64,000 nucleotides of DNA from Puniceicoccales bacterium (GTDB lineage Bacteria; Verrucomicrobiota; Verrucomicrobiia; Opitutales; JAIRLM01): the NCBI GenBank assembly GCA_031268795.1, contig JAIRWT010000008.1, positions 200,619 to 264,618 of the forward strand. The letters are read 5' to 3'. Positions 56,947 to 64,000 of this stretch are shown here, one piece after another. The translations under genes and the position numbers were made by a program. Position 1 is the stretch's first letter. Each line of letters begins with the position of its first letter. The notes under the pieces were generated by a model. That model searched no databases and was not told the origin of the DNA. It was given only the letters and a program-made list of their open reading frames with translations.

Positions 56947-56962
56947 GGATTATTAATAATCC
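56947..56962. promoter_or_regulatory. Perfect 16-base palindrome upstream of coiled-coil genes
   Basis: GGATTATTAATAATCC is its own reverse complement, 70 bases before the start at 57032. It could be an operator for the three-gene run that follows. AT-rich palindromes also arise by chance. Confidence 0.35.
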
Positions 56963-57031
56963 GTAACGCAACTTCAAAACATGGCCATTCTTTTGCCGGT
57001 GTTGTAGTATCATCAGGTGTGGGGGTATATA

Positions 57032-57544
57032 ATGAGTAGTCAGTTAGCGATTAGGGCGGTTGATCCCGCACTTCTAAAAGCAATAAATGGGACATTCGAT
57101 GGAATTGAATCGGCGTATATTCGAATCCTTGAGGATCATAGTTCGTCGATTAGTGTCGTGCAACATGCACAAACGGAACTTCGTAGGGTGGTAACACTAA
57201 AGGCAAATGCTCTTTCCTTCGCGCTAGCTCAGCAGTTTGGTTTGACATCTGCTGCTGCCTTATTCGCTGCCATGCAGGCCTATTTGAGTCTCGATGGATC
57301 GGAAGCGGCGAGCCAAAAACTGGAATTGTGGAACAATTTAACGTTGGCGTTAACTACGGTTGGAACAGAGGTAGCGGGACTATCGGAAGCAGCCATCATG
57401 GAAGCGCAAGCGAAAGCAAAACAAGAAGAAAAAAGAGTAAAACTTATAGAGGCACAAACTGATCGGGAGAGAGCTTCGGCCGCAGAGGCAAGGCAAAAGG
57501 CAAAAGGGTTTTTCAGAAGGCTCTTTACAAGTGAGGAGGCATAA
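57032..57544 (+). CDS. Coiled-coil protein, 170 residues (small family C)
   Basis: Starts at ATG 57032, 7 bases after GGGGG. The N-terminal half is helical (ALLKAINGTFDGIESAY, VVTLKANALSFALAQ), and the C-terminal third is a strong coiled coil rich in Ala, Glu, Lys and Gln (AQAKAKQEEKRVKLIEAQTD). It is related to the truncated gene at 58132-58497 (TLKVNAALVLAV). It is the first of three plus-strand genes in the IS-bounded module. No family recognised. Confidence 0.72.
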   Translation: MSSQLAIRAVDPALLKAINGTFDGIESAYIRILEDHSSSISVVQHAQTELRRVVTLKANALSFALAQQFGLTSAAALFAAMQAYLSLDGSEAASQKLELWNNLTLALTTVGTEVAGLSEAAIMEAQAKAKQEEKRVKLIEAQTDRERASAAEARQKAKGFFRRLFTSEEA

Positions 57545-57547
57545 CAC

Positions 57548-58060
57548 GTGAATAGTTTAAGTAGGAGGGGGTGCGCTGAGGCCCCGAGTGGTTGGTCGGC
57601 TAGCAGGGTTCCTGATGACGAATGCACGTCCGTTGGCACGGAACCAGGTTCTGAGCCGTATAATGAGAATGCGGCCAAAGCTTTGCTTATTCAGTTGTTA
57701 TGTAAATATGAAGAGTATAAGGACCATATCATCGCCAGGTTTCACGAGTTGCGTACCGATGGCCAGAATCGTACCATCCCCGAGATTGAGCGGATAATTA
57801 ATATGGAGATGCGGGCTTTGGAATCTGAAATTGTCGCCGATAGGGAAGCGCGTGAAGAGTTGATTCGTGCCACGGAAACGCGTGGGCATGTGTTTCCGGA
57901 AACTGAATATGAGAAAAGATTAGCTGCTAGTCTAAATAGAGTCGACGCAACCCAGGCGGAATCGGATGACATTGATGTTGAAATTGCCAAAATTAAGGCC
58001 GAAACAGCAGAAATTACCGAGCGAGTTGAAAAAAAAAGCGTGGTTTGTTTGCTTTTTTAA
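57548..58060 (+). CDS. Coiled-coil protein, 170 residues
   Basis: A GTG start lies 3 bases after the previous stop, with GAGGAG 9 bases upstream inside the preceding gene. The N-terminal ~40 residues are polar and Gly/Pro/Ser-rich. The rest is helical, ending in a coiled coil (DIDVEIAKIKAETAEITERVEKK) and a short hydrophobic tail with Cys (VVCLLF). The layout is like its neighbour, but similarity is limited to the helical ends. Function unknown. Confidence 0.7.
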   Translation: MNSLSRRGCAEAPSGWSASRVPDDECTSVGTEPGSEPYNENAAKALLIQLLCKYEEYKDHIIARFHELRTDGQNRTIPEIERIINMEMRALESEIVADREAREELIRATETRGHVFPETEYEKRLAASLNRVDATQAESDDIDVEIAKIKAETAEITERVEKKSVVCLLF

Positions 58061-58131
58061 GCTCCAGGAAATCATCTGGCGCTTAGGGAGGTCTTTTTTG
58101 GCTGCTACAAAAAATTTTTGGGGACACAGAT

Positions 58132-58497
58132 GTGAGTGATGCGCTGGTGGTAAGTTGCCAGAATGCAAGTGAAGTTTGCAGGAGTCTTGATTCGACAATT
58201 GTGAATTTATTACGAAGCATTTCTGCATGTACAAGTGCGGGGCAACGTGATTTTTCAATTGATTTGCTTGTGCACACGTTAACGCTGAAAGTTAATGCGG
58301 CGTTGGTACTTGCAGTGTCGCGTTGGGATTCTCCGGCTTTGAGTGCGACAATGCTCTTTCTGTATAATATGGAAGCGTCGCCGGACGACCAATCAAGGAC
58401 GTTGTTCGCGCGGTCTTTTGCTGTGTTTCCTCGGAGGCTTCCAGGGTGGACGTGGCCACGGCAAAGATCTGCTGCAGGTCTTGGTTATGCACATTAA
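58132..58497 (+). pseudogene. Truncated paralog of 57032-57544
   Basis: Residues 1-80 follow the 57032 product (GTG start, GGGGA 8 bases upstream; HTLTLKVNAALVLAVSRW against the VVTLKANALSFALAQ region). After about residue 83 (58380) the similarity stops, and the frame simply reads antisense to the family A gene 58292-59656. The gene has lost its coiled-coil C-terminus. Whether the short product is still made is unclear. Confidence 0.6.
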
Positions 58498-59656
58498 TCA
58501 TCGTGCTTAAACCGTTGAGTTCGTTGCTCCGCTGATCGATGGCGATGCGAATTTGGTCAATGAATGCATTTGCCTCCTTTTGACTGAAGTAGCCGATGCT
58601 ATTTCCGCCGGCAACGGATCCCAGTGGTACCGTTGCCGAATAACATGAAGCGGATCTATCAATATCATAGTCGATAGCACATTTAGTAAGCTCGGCAAAC
58701 TTAGTAAGATCAACATCTCCCGCCGCGCCGTCTTCGAGGCCAAAAAGGTACCTAAAGACCATATCACCATTGGAATTGAAATTACACTTGGCAAAAAACG
58801 TCCCTTCGTATGTAAAGAATTCGTTTCGGCGGGAGGAAAGTTTGTATTTTTCCGTTGATGAAAATTGCCTTGCCATAAGTTCCGGAGAATTCACTATGTT
58901 GGCAATTGCTGAAGTCGCAAGACAATCATTTATTGTGTGCGCGGAAGGAGATGTCATCTCTTTGCCAACACAATCATTAAAAAGAATAGTTTTCTTAGGG
59001 CTCGCCTCCGTGTTATCTATGAAAAAAATTTTCCAAAAACCATTCTCCTCGGGATTAAAAGATTGAGGACGGTAGTCAATTTCCGCATAAAGTTGTGGTA
59101 TCATACCATTACATATGCTATTGAGCGGAAATCGCAAGCCGTTATCAATGTAACGTTGCAGCAGTTCCGGGTCGATTTGCAACACCTGATTCGTTAGGCC
59201 ACTGTCGTAGTTGGCAGCATTTGCGGAAAATGAGCAAAAAATATCGCCGAATTTGCGCATGGATTCATTCAGCGCGGCGGCTTCATTGATAAGATCGTTG
59301 AGCATGGCCATTTGCCGGAAGGAATTTTGATAACTCATTCCAAGAACGTAGGCGAGGGTGTTCATTCGCCTGCGCGCCGCGCGCGTGGGGCAAAAGACTT
59401 GCGAATAATGGAGAAAAATTTCCTGGCCATCGGCTGGTCTTGTCGATCTAACAAATTCCCCTCGGTTGCCAGTGGCGCGTGTGTAGCTTCCGTTGGCCGT
59501 GGTGCGATAGTAGGCCATACTTCCATCCGCCTGCTTCTCGAAAAGTGCCTCGTCGAAAATGGGTTGCAAATTGTTATCATCACAATTCAGAATCTCATAG
59601 TAGACGCTCGCGGATTTAAGGTCGTTGAAATTCAACGGCGATGATACAATTGACAT
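58292..59656 (-). CDS. Family A protein, 454 residues, with foreign C-terminal tail
   Basis: This is the third family A member, distant from the operon at 1-6642. A good AAGGAG lies 8 bases before ATG 59656. It shares YYRTTANGSYTRATG, IFLHYSQVF, MSYQNSFRQMAML, the helix NEAAALNESM, GYFSQKEANAF and NQDLQQIFAVATSTLEAS with the others. The last ~34 residues have no counterpart: related proteins end soon after the EAS helix, whereas here the frame runs on through the opposite strand of the truncated gene 58132-58497. The tail is therefore a by-product of a rearrangement. Confidence 0.82.
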   Translation of the reverse strand: MSIVSSPLNFNDLKSASVYYEILNCDDNNLQPIFDEALFEKQADGSMAYYRTTANGSYTRATGNRGEFVRSTRPADGQEIFLHYSQVFCPTRAARRRMNTLAYVLGMSYQNSFRQMAMLNDLINEAAALNESMRKFGDIFCSFSANAANYDSGLTNQVLQIDPELLQRYIDNGLRFPLNSICNGMIPQLYAEIDYRPQSFNPEENGFWKIFFIDNTEASPKKTILFNDCVGKEMTSPSAHTINDCLATSAIANIVNSPELMARQFSSTEKYKLSSRRNEFFTYEGTFFAKCNFNSNGDMVFRYLFGLEDGAAGDVDLTKFAELTKCAIDYDIDRSASCYSATVPLGSVAGGNSIGYFSQKEANAFIDQIRIAIDQRSNELNGLSTMINVHNQDLQQIFAVATSTLEASEETQQKTARTTSLIGRPATLPYYTERALSHSKPENPNATLQVPTPH

Positions 59657-59776
59657 GGGAAAGCTCCTTCATTTGCAGGCCTCCCGTCTACGACATGAGA
59701 ACCCATCTCGAACGACAGGTTAATGTTTCGTCAATAAGTGTCAAAGATTTTCACAAAGTTTATACCTCGCTTGCAA

Positions 59777-59992
59777 TTTTCTAGAATTTGTCGCATCGGC
59801 CCGTGATAAAATGTCTTAAAATTCCGTACGCGAGAGAGTTGCCAGAGATGTTGAAAATTTCAGCGAATTTTTCTCGCAAAATCTGCAAACCACTTTGAAT
59901 ATGCCACCAAGTATTGGTTGGTTAATCATTCAAATTTGCCAACGCGAATGTTCTTCATAAGCGAGAAAATTTTTCAGTTTATCCATCGGGAT
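59777..59992 (-). mobile_element. IS982-type remnant, 5' end with terminal repeat
   Basis: On the minus strand this copies the left end of the IS at 40664: a diverged terminal repeat (59970-59992), ATG 59929 with MINQPILGGIFKVVCRFCEK, then a deletion of about 55 bases and an early stop, then the DNA matching FKTFYHGPMRQILE. The element breaks off near 59777. The rest of 59657-60035 shows no gene. Confidence 0.82.
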
Positions 59993-60035
59993 TTCGGGTT
60001 GAATTTTCTTCGCAAATTACCCAACTTTTTCGGCA

Positions 60036-61436
60036 CTAGGAATCTTTCGGCGCGGATCCAGGTGCCACCTGGCAAGCCAGCATCGAGTCTAATATGCGAT
60101 GTTTTCCGTCCGAGTCGCATTCAATACTCGTAAATGCGGTGATAAAGGATTCCTCTGGATTAATCTGTGACCGTATCTCTTTCAGACAGACCGCCGCCTC
60201 TTCGAATCCGTCACAAACCGTTGTGCTGTCCACGGTAAATGTTGATGATATTTCTATGGTTCCAGTGTTAAAAAATTCGATTTTCGTTTTGTGGTAAGGG
60301 TTGTAGAAATTTTTTAGTATAGTATAATTAACGGCATTTCTTTTTTCCTGTGGAAGCATTTCCAGAAATGCAATTACAGGCCTCATGCATTCTCCTTGTG
60401 TCCAGTTATAATAGCAAAGAGATTTCAGCGCATTGAATGCTACGTCCGGCGGAAGCTCCGAAGCTTGTAAATTTTTCAAAAAAAATTTTGCCGCATCCTC
60501 TCTCGAACCACGCGGACAACCTTCGCAGTCAATAGCTTGCCCGCCAATTATTATTTCCAACATTTGAAAGCTTCTGGGCAGATCCGCGAAAAAAACGAGT
60601 TGACCAATTTTTTGAGCCACCGCATCTAATTTGCTCTCAAATTTCCCTGCCGTGAATAAATCTTGCCCAATTTTCTCACTTTCCAAGAAAGTAATAATTT
60701 CTTCCTTTATTCTATGTTCATTACCCCATGCCGAATTCACGTTCGTGTTTTTCTGTGATTGTATGAGTTGTTCCGCATTAAGAAAGACGTTCGAATAGTC
60801 TGGCAATAGTGATCTGGATAAATCATCAAAAAATTTGCCACTTACCGGAGTTCCCACTTGAGTGGCGTGTAAAAGAATCGACATGGCCACTCCGCAGTTT
60901 GAAGAAGCCAAAGCTGTGAATATTTTTTTTTGAATTTCCGGTTCCTGCTTATTGATAAATGCGGCCATTCTCGCCGTTGCATTCAAAAATTTTTCCCCGA
61001 CGTTCGTGGTACCCTCTGCAAGGGATCCTGCTTTTTTCATGCCATGTGCAACCAGTCGCGCAAGGATCTTTTCTCGATCGATGGTTCCGGTTGATCCGTT
61101 GGCATTGGCAAAATTATGTGCAACTTCCGCCACATTTATCCCATTTAGCCGGAATAGCCATAGTAACAGCGAAAGAATTTTTTTGAAAAACCTTTCCACC
61201 ATGGAACCGAGGATGCGCACATATCGCAAAATTTTTCCCGCAATCGTATCATGTCCAGGAATGAGGACGCCCGATTGCACGGGCGTATTTTCGCGAACAA
61301 TATCTTTTTTTGAAGTATCTACCATCGACATTAGTTGACTATCGGTCAAATTTTCTTCAGAATGAGGTTTCAGTGATCCTGATGAAGAGGCGGGTGCATC
61401 TTGAATGGTAGAGTTTGACCCAAAACCTATGTTCAC
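60036..61436 (-). CDS. Unknown helical protein, candidate effector
   Basis: From GTG 61436 it has 466 residues. The N-terminal ~60 are polar, Ser/Thr-rich and probably disordered. Residues ~70-100 contain a hydrophobic stretch (VERFFKKILSLLLWLFRL). The rest is helical, with several Cys in the last third (ECDSDGK, CEGCPRGS). The frame is open to TTG 61472, but that codon is part of a good promoter (61445-61472), so the later GTG is preferred. The 3' end lies 43 bases from the IS remnant. No family recognised. Confidence 0.7.
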   Translation of the reverse strand: MNIGFGSNSTIQDAPASSSGSLKPHSEENLTDSQLMSMVDTSKKDIVRENTPVQSGVLIPGHDTIAGKILRYVRILGSMVERFFKKILSLLLWLFRLNGINVAEVAHNFANANGSTGTIDREKILARLVAHGMKKAGSLAEGTTNVGEKFLNATARMAAFINKQEPEIQKKIFTALASSNCGVAMSILLHATQVGTPVSGKFFDDLSRSLLPDYSNVFLNAEQLIQSQKNTNVNSAWGNEHRIKEEIITFLESEKIGQDLFTAGKFESKLDAVAQKIGQLVFFADLPRSFQMLEIIIGGQAIDCEGCPRGSREDAAKFFLKNLQASELPPDVAFNALKSLCYYNWTQGECMRPVIAFLEMLPQEKRNAVNYTILKNFYNPYHKTKIEFFNTGTIEISSTFTVDSTTVCDGFEEAAVCLKEIRSQINPEESFITAFTSIECDSDGKHRILDSMLACQVAPGSAPKDS

Positions 61437-61444
61437 AATGCATG

Positions 61445-61472
61445 AATTTATAACTTCACATGTGAGAGTCAA
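61445..61472 (-). promoter_or_regulatory. Candidate promoter, start codon 8 bases after -10
   Basis: TTGACT (61467-61472), a 16-base spacer and TAAATT (61445-61450) are followed by 8 bases and GTG 61436. It lies inside the longest open frame and so argues against the TTG start at 61472. Confidence 0.45.
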
Positions 61473-61560
61473 GGTTTTAAGGCGTTTTTGCGGTCGAAAC
61501 GGATAACCATTTTACTCGAAATGTCTTTTCTTTCGCGTAAAACAATCTATCATATTATTT

Positions 61561-63120
61561 GTGTTGTCAACGATTCATTCCGGCGCCCTCTGGGGTATCA
61601 CTTCTTATCCCGTTGAAGTTGAGGTTAATATGGGCGAGCGGGGTGAGTTGCGATTCGTTCTCGTGGGCCTTCCGGATGCGGCCGTTAAGGAATCCATGGA
61701 CCGCGTCTGTTCGGCCCTGCAAAGCAGCAAATTTAAACTGCCGCACACAAGAACAACCATCAACCTATCGCCTGGAAACATGCGCAAGGAGGGCCCCATT
61801 TACGATCTCCCTATTGCCCTCGGCATGCTTTGGGCAAGCGGGCAAATTTCCGTGGAATGTGGTGACGACTTCCTCATCGCCGGAGAGTTAAGTTTATCGG
61901 GACGTATTTTGCCAATTCGTGGTGCTATTGCTTTAGCAATTCAGGCGCGGCAAACAGGCCGTCGGGCAGTTTTGCTTCCCGCGGAATCTGCAAGCGAGGC
62001 GGCTCTGATCGACGGCGTGGAAATTTATGGGGTAAAAACGCTTGGTGAGGCGATCCAATTATTGTGCTTAATGCCAAAGACGCAACAGGAAAATAGAGCG
62101 CTTGTATCGAATGCGAAATTTAATCATAACAACTCGGCAAATCTCGAGTTGTTGGATTTTTCTGACATTGTTGGCCAGGAGCGAGTGAAGCGTGTGGCCG
62201 AGATTGCTGTGTCCGGCGGGCACAATCTGCTTATGATTGGCAGTCCCGGCGTTGGCAAATCCATGATTGCCCAGCGTATTTCCACAATTATGCCATTGCC
62301 GACAACGGAAGAATTTATCGATATCGTTGGCATTTATTCGGCGGCCGGGCAGACTCACGGAGAAGAAATCAGGCATTTTTCCAGACCTTTTCGCGCACCG
62401 CATCATACAATTAGTCGAGTTGGCCTTGTTGGTGGTGGTAGCAGTCCGCATCCCGGGGAAATTTCCCTTGCACACCACGGTATTTTATTTCTCGATGAAT
62501 TGGCTGAATTTTCCCGGACTACACTGGAATCCATGCGCCAACCTATGGACAGCGGCAAAATCGTCATTTCCCGCAGCTTTGGAAAGGTAAAATTCCCATG
62601 CGAATTCACCCTTGTAGCCGCCATGAATCCCTGTCCGTGTGGTTATTACGGATCGAAGGTCCATGCATGCCGTTGTTCCACGCGGCAAATTCGGGAATAT
62701 TTGGGAAAAATTAGTGGCCCGCTACTGGATCGCATCGATCTGCATATTGAAGTTCCGCCGGTGCCAACGGCGTTGCTCACGGCGGCCCCAAGCGCTTTAC
62801 GCGAAACGTCGGAGCGAATCCGCGAGCGCGTTGAACAGGCACGACGGCTACAAACCAATCGCTATAAAAATTACACATTTTCATGCAATGCCCGATTGGG
62901 CGAAAATCAATTGCGCCGCTTTTGTCCGCTTGGTGAACGGGAACAGGCACTTTTACGACAGGCAATGGATAATGGTGCCCTTTCCGCTCGTGCCTACGGT
63001 AAAATTCTTCGCGTTGCACGAACCATCGCCGACCTGGAGGCAATGGATGCCATTGGCACGCGGCATCTTATTGAAGCTATGCAATATCGCTTACTTAACC
63101 ATGCCATTTGCGAAATATGA
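61561..63120 (+). CDS. comM: ComM/YifB-family AAA+ ATPase
   Basis: This Mg-chelatase-like AAA+ protein promotes branch migration in natural transformation. The N-terminal YifB domain (VEVEVNMGERGELRFVLVGLPD, NLSPGNMRKEGPIYDLPIA) is followed by the ATPase with Walker A GSPGVGKSM, Walker B ILFLDELAEF and a C-terminal Mg-chelatase lid. Cysteines in NPCPCGYYGSKVHACRCS form the usual zinc-like cluster. The start is GTG 61561. Length 519 is normal. With dprA it suggests competence. Confidence 0.94.
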   Translation: MLSTIHSGALWGITSYPVEVEVNMGERGELRFVLVGLPDAAVKESMDRVCSALQSSKFKLPHTRTTINLSPGNMRKEGPIYDLPIALGMLWASGQISVECGDDFLIAGELSLSGRILPIRGAIALAIQARQTGRRAVLLPAESASEAALIDGVEIYGVKTLGEAIQLLCLMPKTQQENRALVSNAKFNHNNSANLELLDFSDIVGQERVKRVAEIAVSGGHNLLMIGSPGVGKSMIAQRISTIMPLPTTEEFIDIVGIYSAAGQTHGEEIRHFSRPFRAPHHTISRVGLVGGGSSPHPGEISLAHHGILFLDELAEFSRTTLESMRQPMDSGKIVISRSFGKVKFPCEFTLVAAMNPCPCGYYGSKVHACRCSTRQIREYLGKISGPLLDRIDLHIEVPPVPTALLTAAPSALRETSERIRERVEQARRLQTNRYKNYTFSCNARLGENQLRRFCPLGEREQALLRQAMDNGALSARAYGKILRVARTIADLEAMDAIGTRHLIEAMQYRLLNHAICEI

Positions 63121-63170
63121 GTATTCGTGGTGACACTGCGATTCGCATCTTGCACCTTTTGGTATCTTCC

Positions 63171-63206
63171 CAATGTCTCACCGGATTAGTCCGGATATTG
63201 ACATTG
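63171..63206. repeat. Two-tier inverted repeat between comM and valS
   Basis: CAATGTC...GACATTG encloses CCGGA-TTAG-TCCGG, giving two nested perfect stems with a small internal loop. No T-run follows on either side, so it is not a standard terminator. It may be a leader hairpin or protein-binding site 126 bases before valS. Confidence 0.5.
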
Positions 63207-63331
63207 AGGCATATGCGCTTTTGGGCAATTAGTGCTGGCGTGGCGGGAAGCAATGATTGGAAATTTCATTAGCCATGGAAACCTTGTCTTGCGTTTGCAA
63301 GGGTTGAGCTTCACCGATTGGATGCACTGCA

Positions 63332-64000
63332 ATGGAAAAAGAGTATAACTTTAGGGAAGCCGAATCCCGCTGGTATGAATGCTGGGAAGACTCCGGATGT
63401 TTTCTCCGATCCGAAAATCCAGAAGGAAAAAGCTATACGATTGTAATTCCGCCGCCAAACGTCACCGGCGTATTGCATATGGGGCACTTGCTAAATAACA
63501 CTTTGCAGGATGTTCTCATTCGCCGGGCCCGCCAGGACGGCTATTGTGCATTCTGGCAGGCGGGGACGGATCATGCGGGAATTTCACTGCAAGTTGTCGT
63601 GGAGAAAAAACTTCGCAAGGAAGGCGTTGATCCAAATGCGCTCTCGCGTGAAGAGTTTTTAGAACATGCATACCGGTGGCGAGATATGCACGGAAATATT
63701 ATTCTTAACCAGCTGAAACATTTGGGTGTATCCTGTGATTTTTCTAAAAAGGTGCATACCCTTGACGCTGCCTATGCACGGACGGTCTTAACTGGCTTTG
63801 TGGAATTCTTTCGCAAGGGGCTTATTTACCGCGGGAGGCGCATGGTCAATTGGTGTCCCAAGTCGCAAACGGCACTAAGCGATGAAGAGGTGCTTATGCA
63901 GATGCGGAAGGGCAAACTTTACCGAATGCGCTACGAAATCGTGGAGGACCCGGGGAGCTTTATTGAGATTTCCACCACCCGCCCGGAAACCATCCCCGGA
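63332..64000 (+). CDS. valS: Valyl-tRNA synthetase, N-terminal part (cut by edge)
   Basis: The first 223 codons of a class I synthetase: YNFREAESRWYECWEDSG, the HIGH-type motif PPPNVTGVLHMGHLLNNT, GTDHAGISLQVVVEKKL, VNWCPKSQTALSDEEV and ISTTRPETIPG at the editing-domain border. ValRS usually reads GTDHAGIATQ at the second block; the small changes still fit ValRS rather than LeuRS or IleRS. The rest, including KMSKS, lies beyond the window. Confidence 0.93.
   Translation, partial: MEKEYNFREAESRWYECWEDSGCFLRSENPEGKSYTIVIPPPNVTGVLHMGHLLNNTLQDVLIRRARQDGYCAFWQAGTDHAGISLQVVVEKKLRKEGVDPNALSREEFLEHAYRWRDMHGNIILNQLKHLGVSCDFSKKVHTLDAAYARTVLTGFVEFFRKGLIYRGRRMVNWCPKSQTALSDEEVLMQMRKGKLYRMRYEIVEDPGSFIEISTTRPETIPG

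Overview
The window looks like a chromosome segment from a Gram-negative, host-associated bacterium, most likely of the PVC group (Verrucomicrobiota, perhaps a Puniceicoccales-like symbiont). That placement is inference. It rests on ordinary housekeeping genes mixed with long, lineage-restricted genes of effector type, a recognisable type III secretion (T3S) chaperone of the CesT family, a threonyl-tRNA synthetase without a TGS domain, a BioW-type biotin route and a TrpR-like/tryptophan-type ABC transporter operon. No T3S apparatus gene is in the window.

Layout. 1-6642 (minus): a tight five-gene operon made of two paralogous families, here called A (5374-6642, 3967-5373) and B (983-3556 and the edge-truncated 1-965), with a small helical protein between them. 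6873-10093 (minus): marC, an unknown gene, an amidase and frr. 10386-12152 (plus): gatCA without gatB. 12215-14359: a membrane/polyproline/coiled-coil protein. 14508-17638: thrS and a PI3/4-kinase-like protein. 17697-22735: bioB, bioW and bioF, interrupted by a 659-residue helical-repeat protein. 22843-30576: recJ, the miaB-nif3-radical SAM-membrane-protein operon, a membrane protein and hisS. 30583-33811: tRNA-Arg, a trpR-like/trpXYZ-like operon with a candidate operator, and tRNA-Ser. 33828-40151: tamB-like gene, symporter, LRR-like protein, dprA, a small protein with its T3S chaperone, and rpsT. 40152-41738: a decayed region holding an IS982-type element with terminal repeats and a target duplication. 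41739-45705: def, a small membrane protein, tRNA-Met and fabG-holB-plsC. 45782-55072: a 3096-residue protein with a helicase-like ATPase core and C-terminal membrane hairpin. 55097-56677: rseP. 56700-59992: a module bounded by two remnants of the same IS family, holding three small coiled-coil paralogs (plus) and a third family A gene (minus). 60036-61436: an unknown effector-type protein. 61561-64000: comM and the start of valS.

The accessory genes share several traits: no similarity I can recognise, hydrophobic or coiled-coil segments, recent duplication, and often no Shine-Dalgarno. Several carry a candidate sigma-70-like -10 box only 8-12 bases before the start codon. My working inference is that they are secreted host-interaction proteins. 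The 96-residue protein with its CesT-type chaperone at 38991-39737 is the one locus where the sequence itself ties them to type III secretion. The strongest unusual observations are the family A/B operon, the giant ATPase protein, the IS-bounded module with a visible convergent-gene fusion near 58385, and the TrpR-like operon with a palindromic operator.
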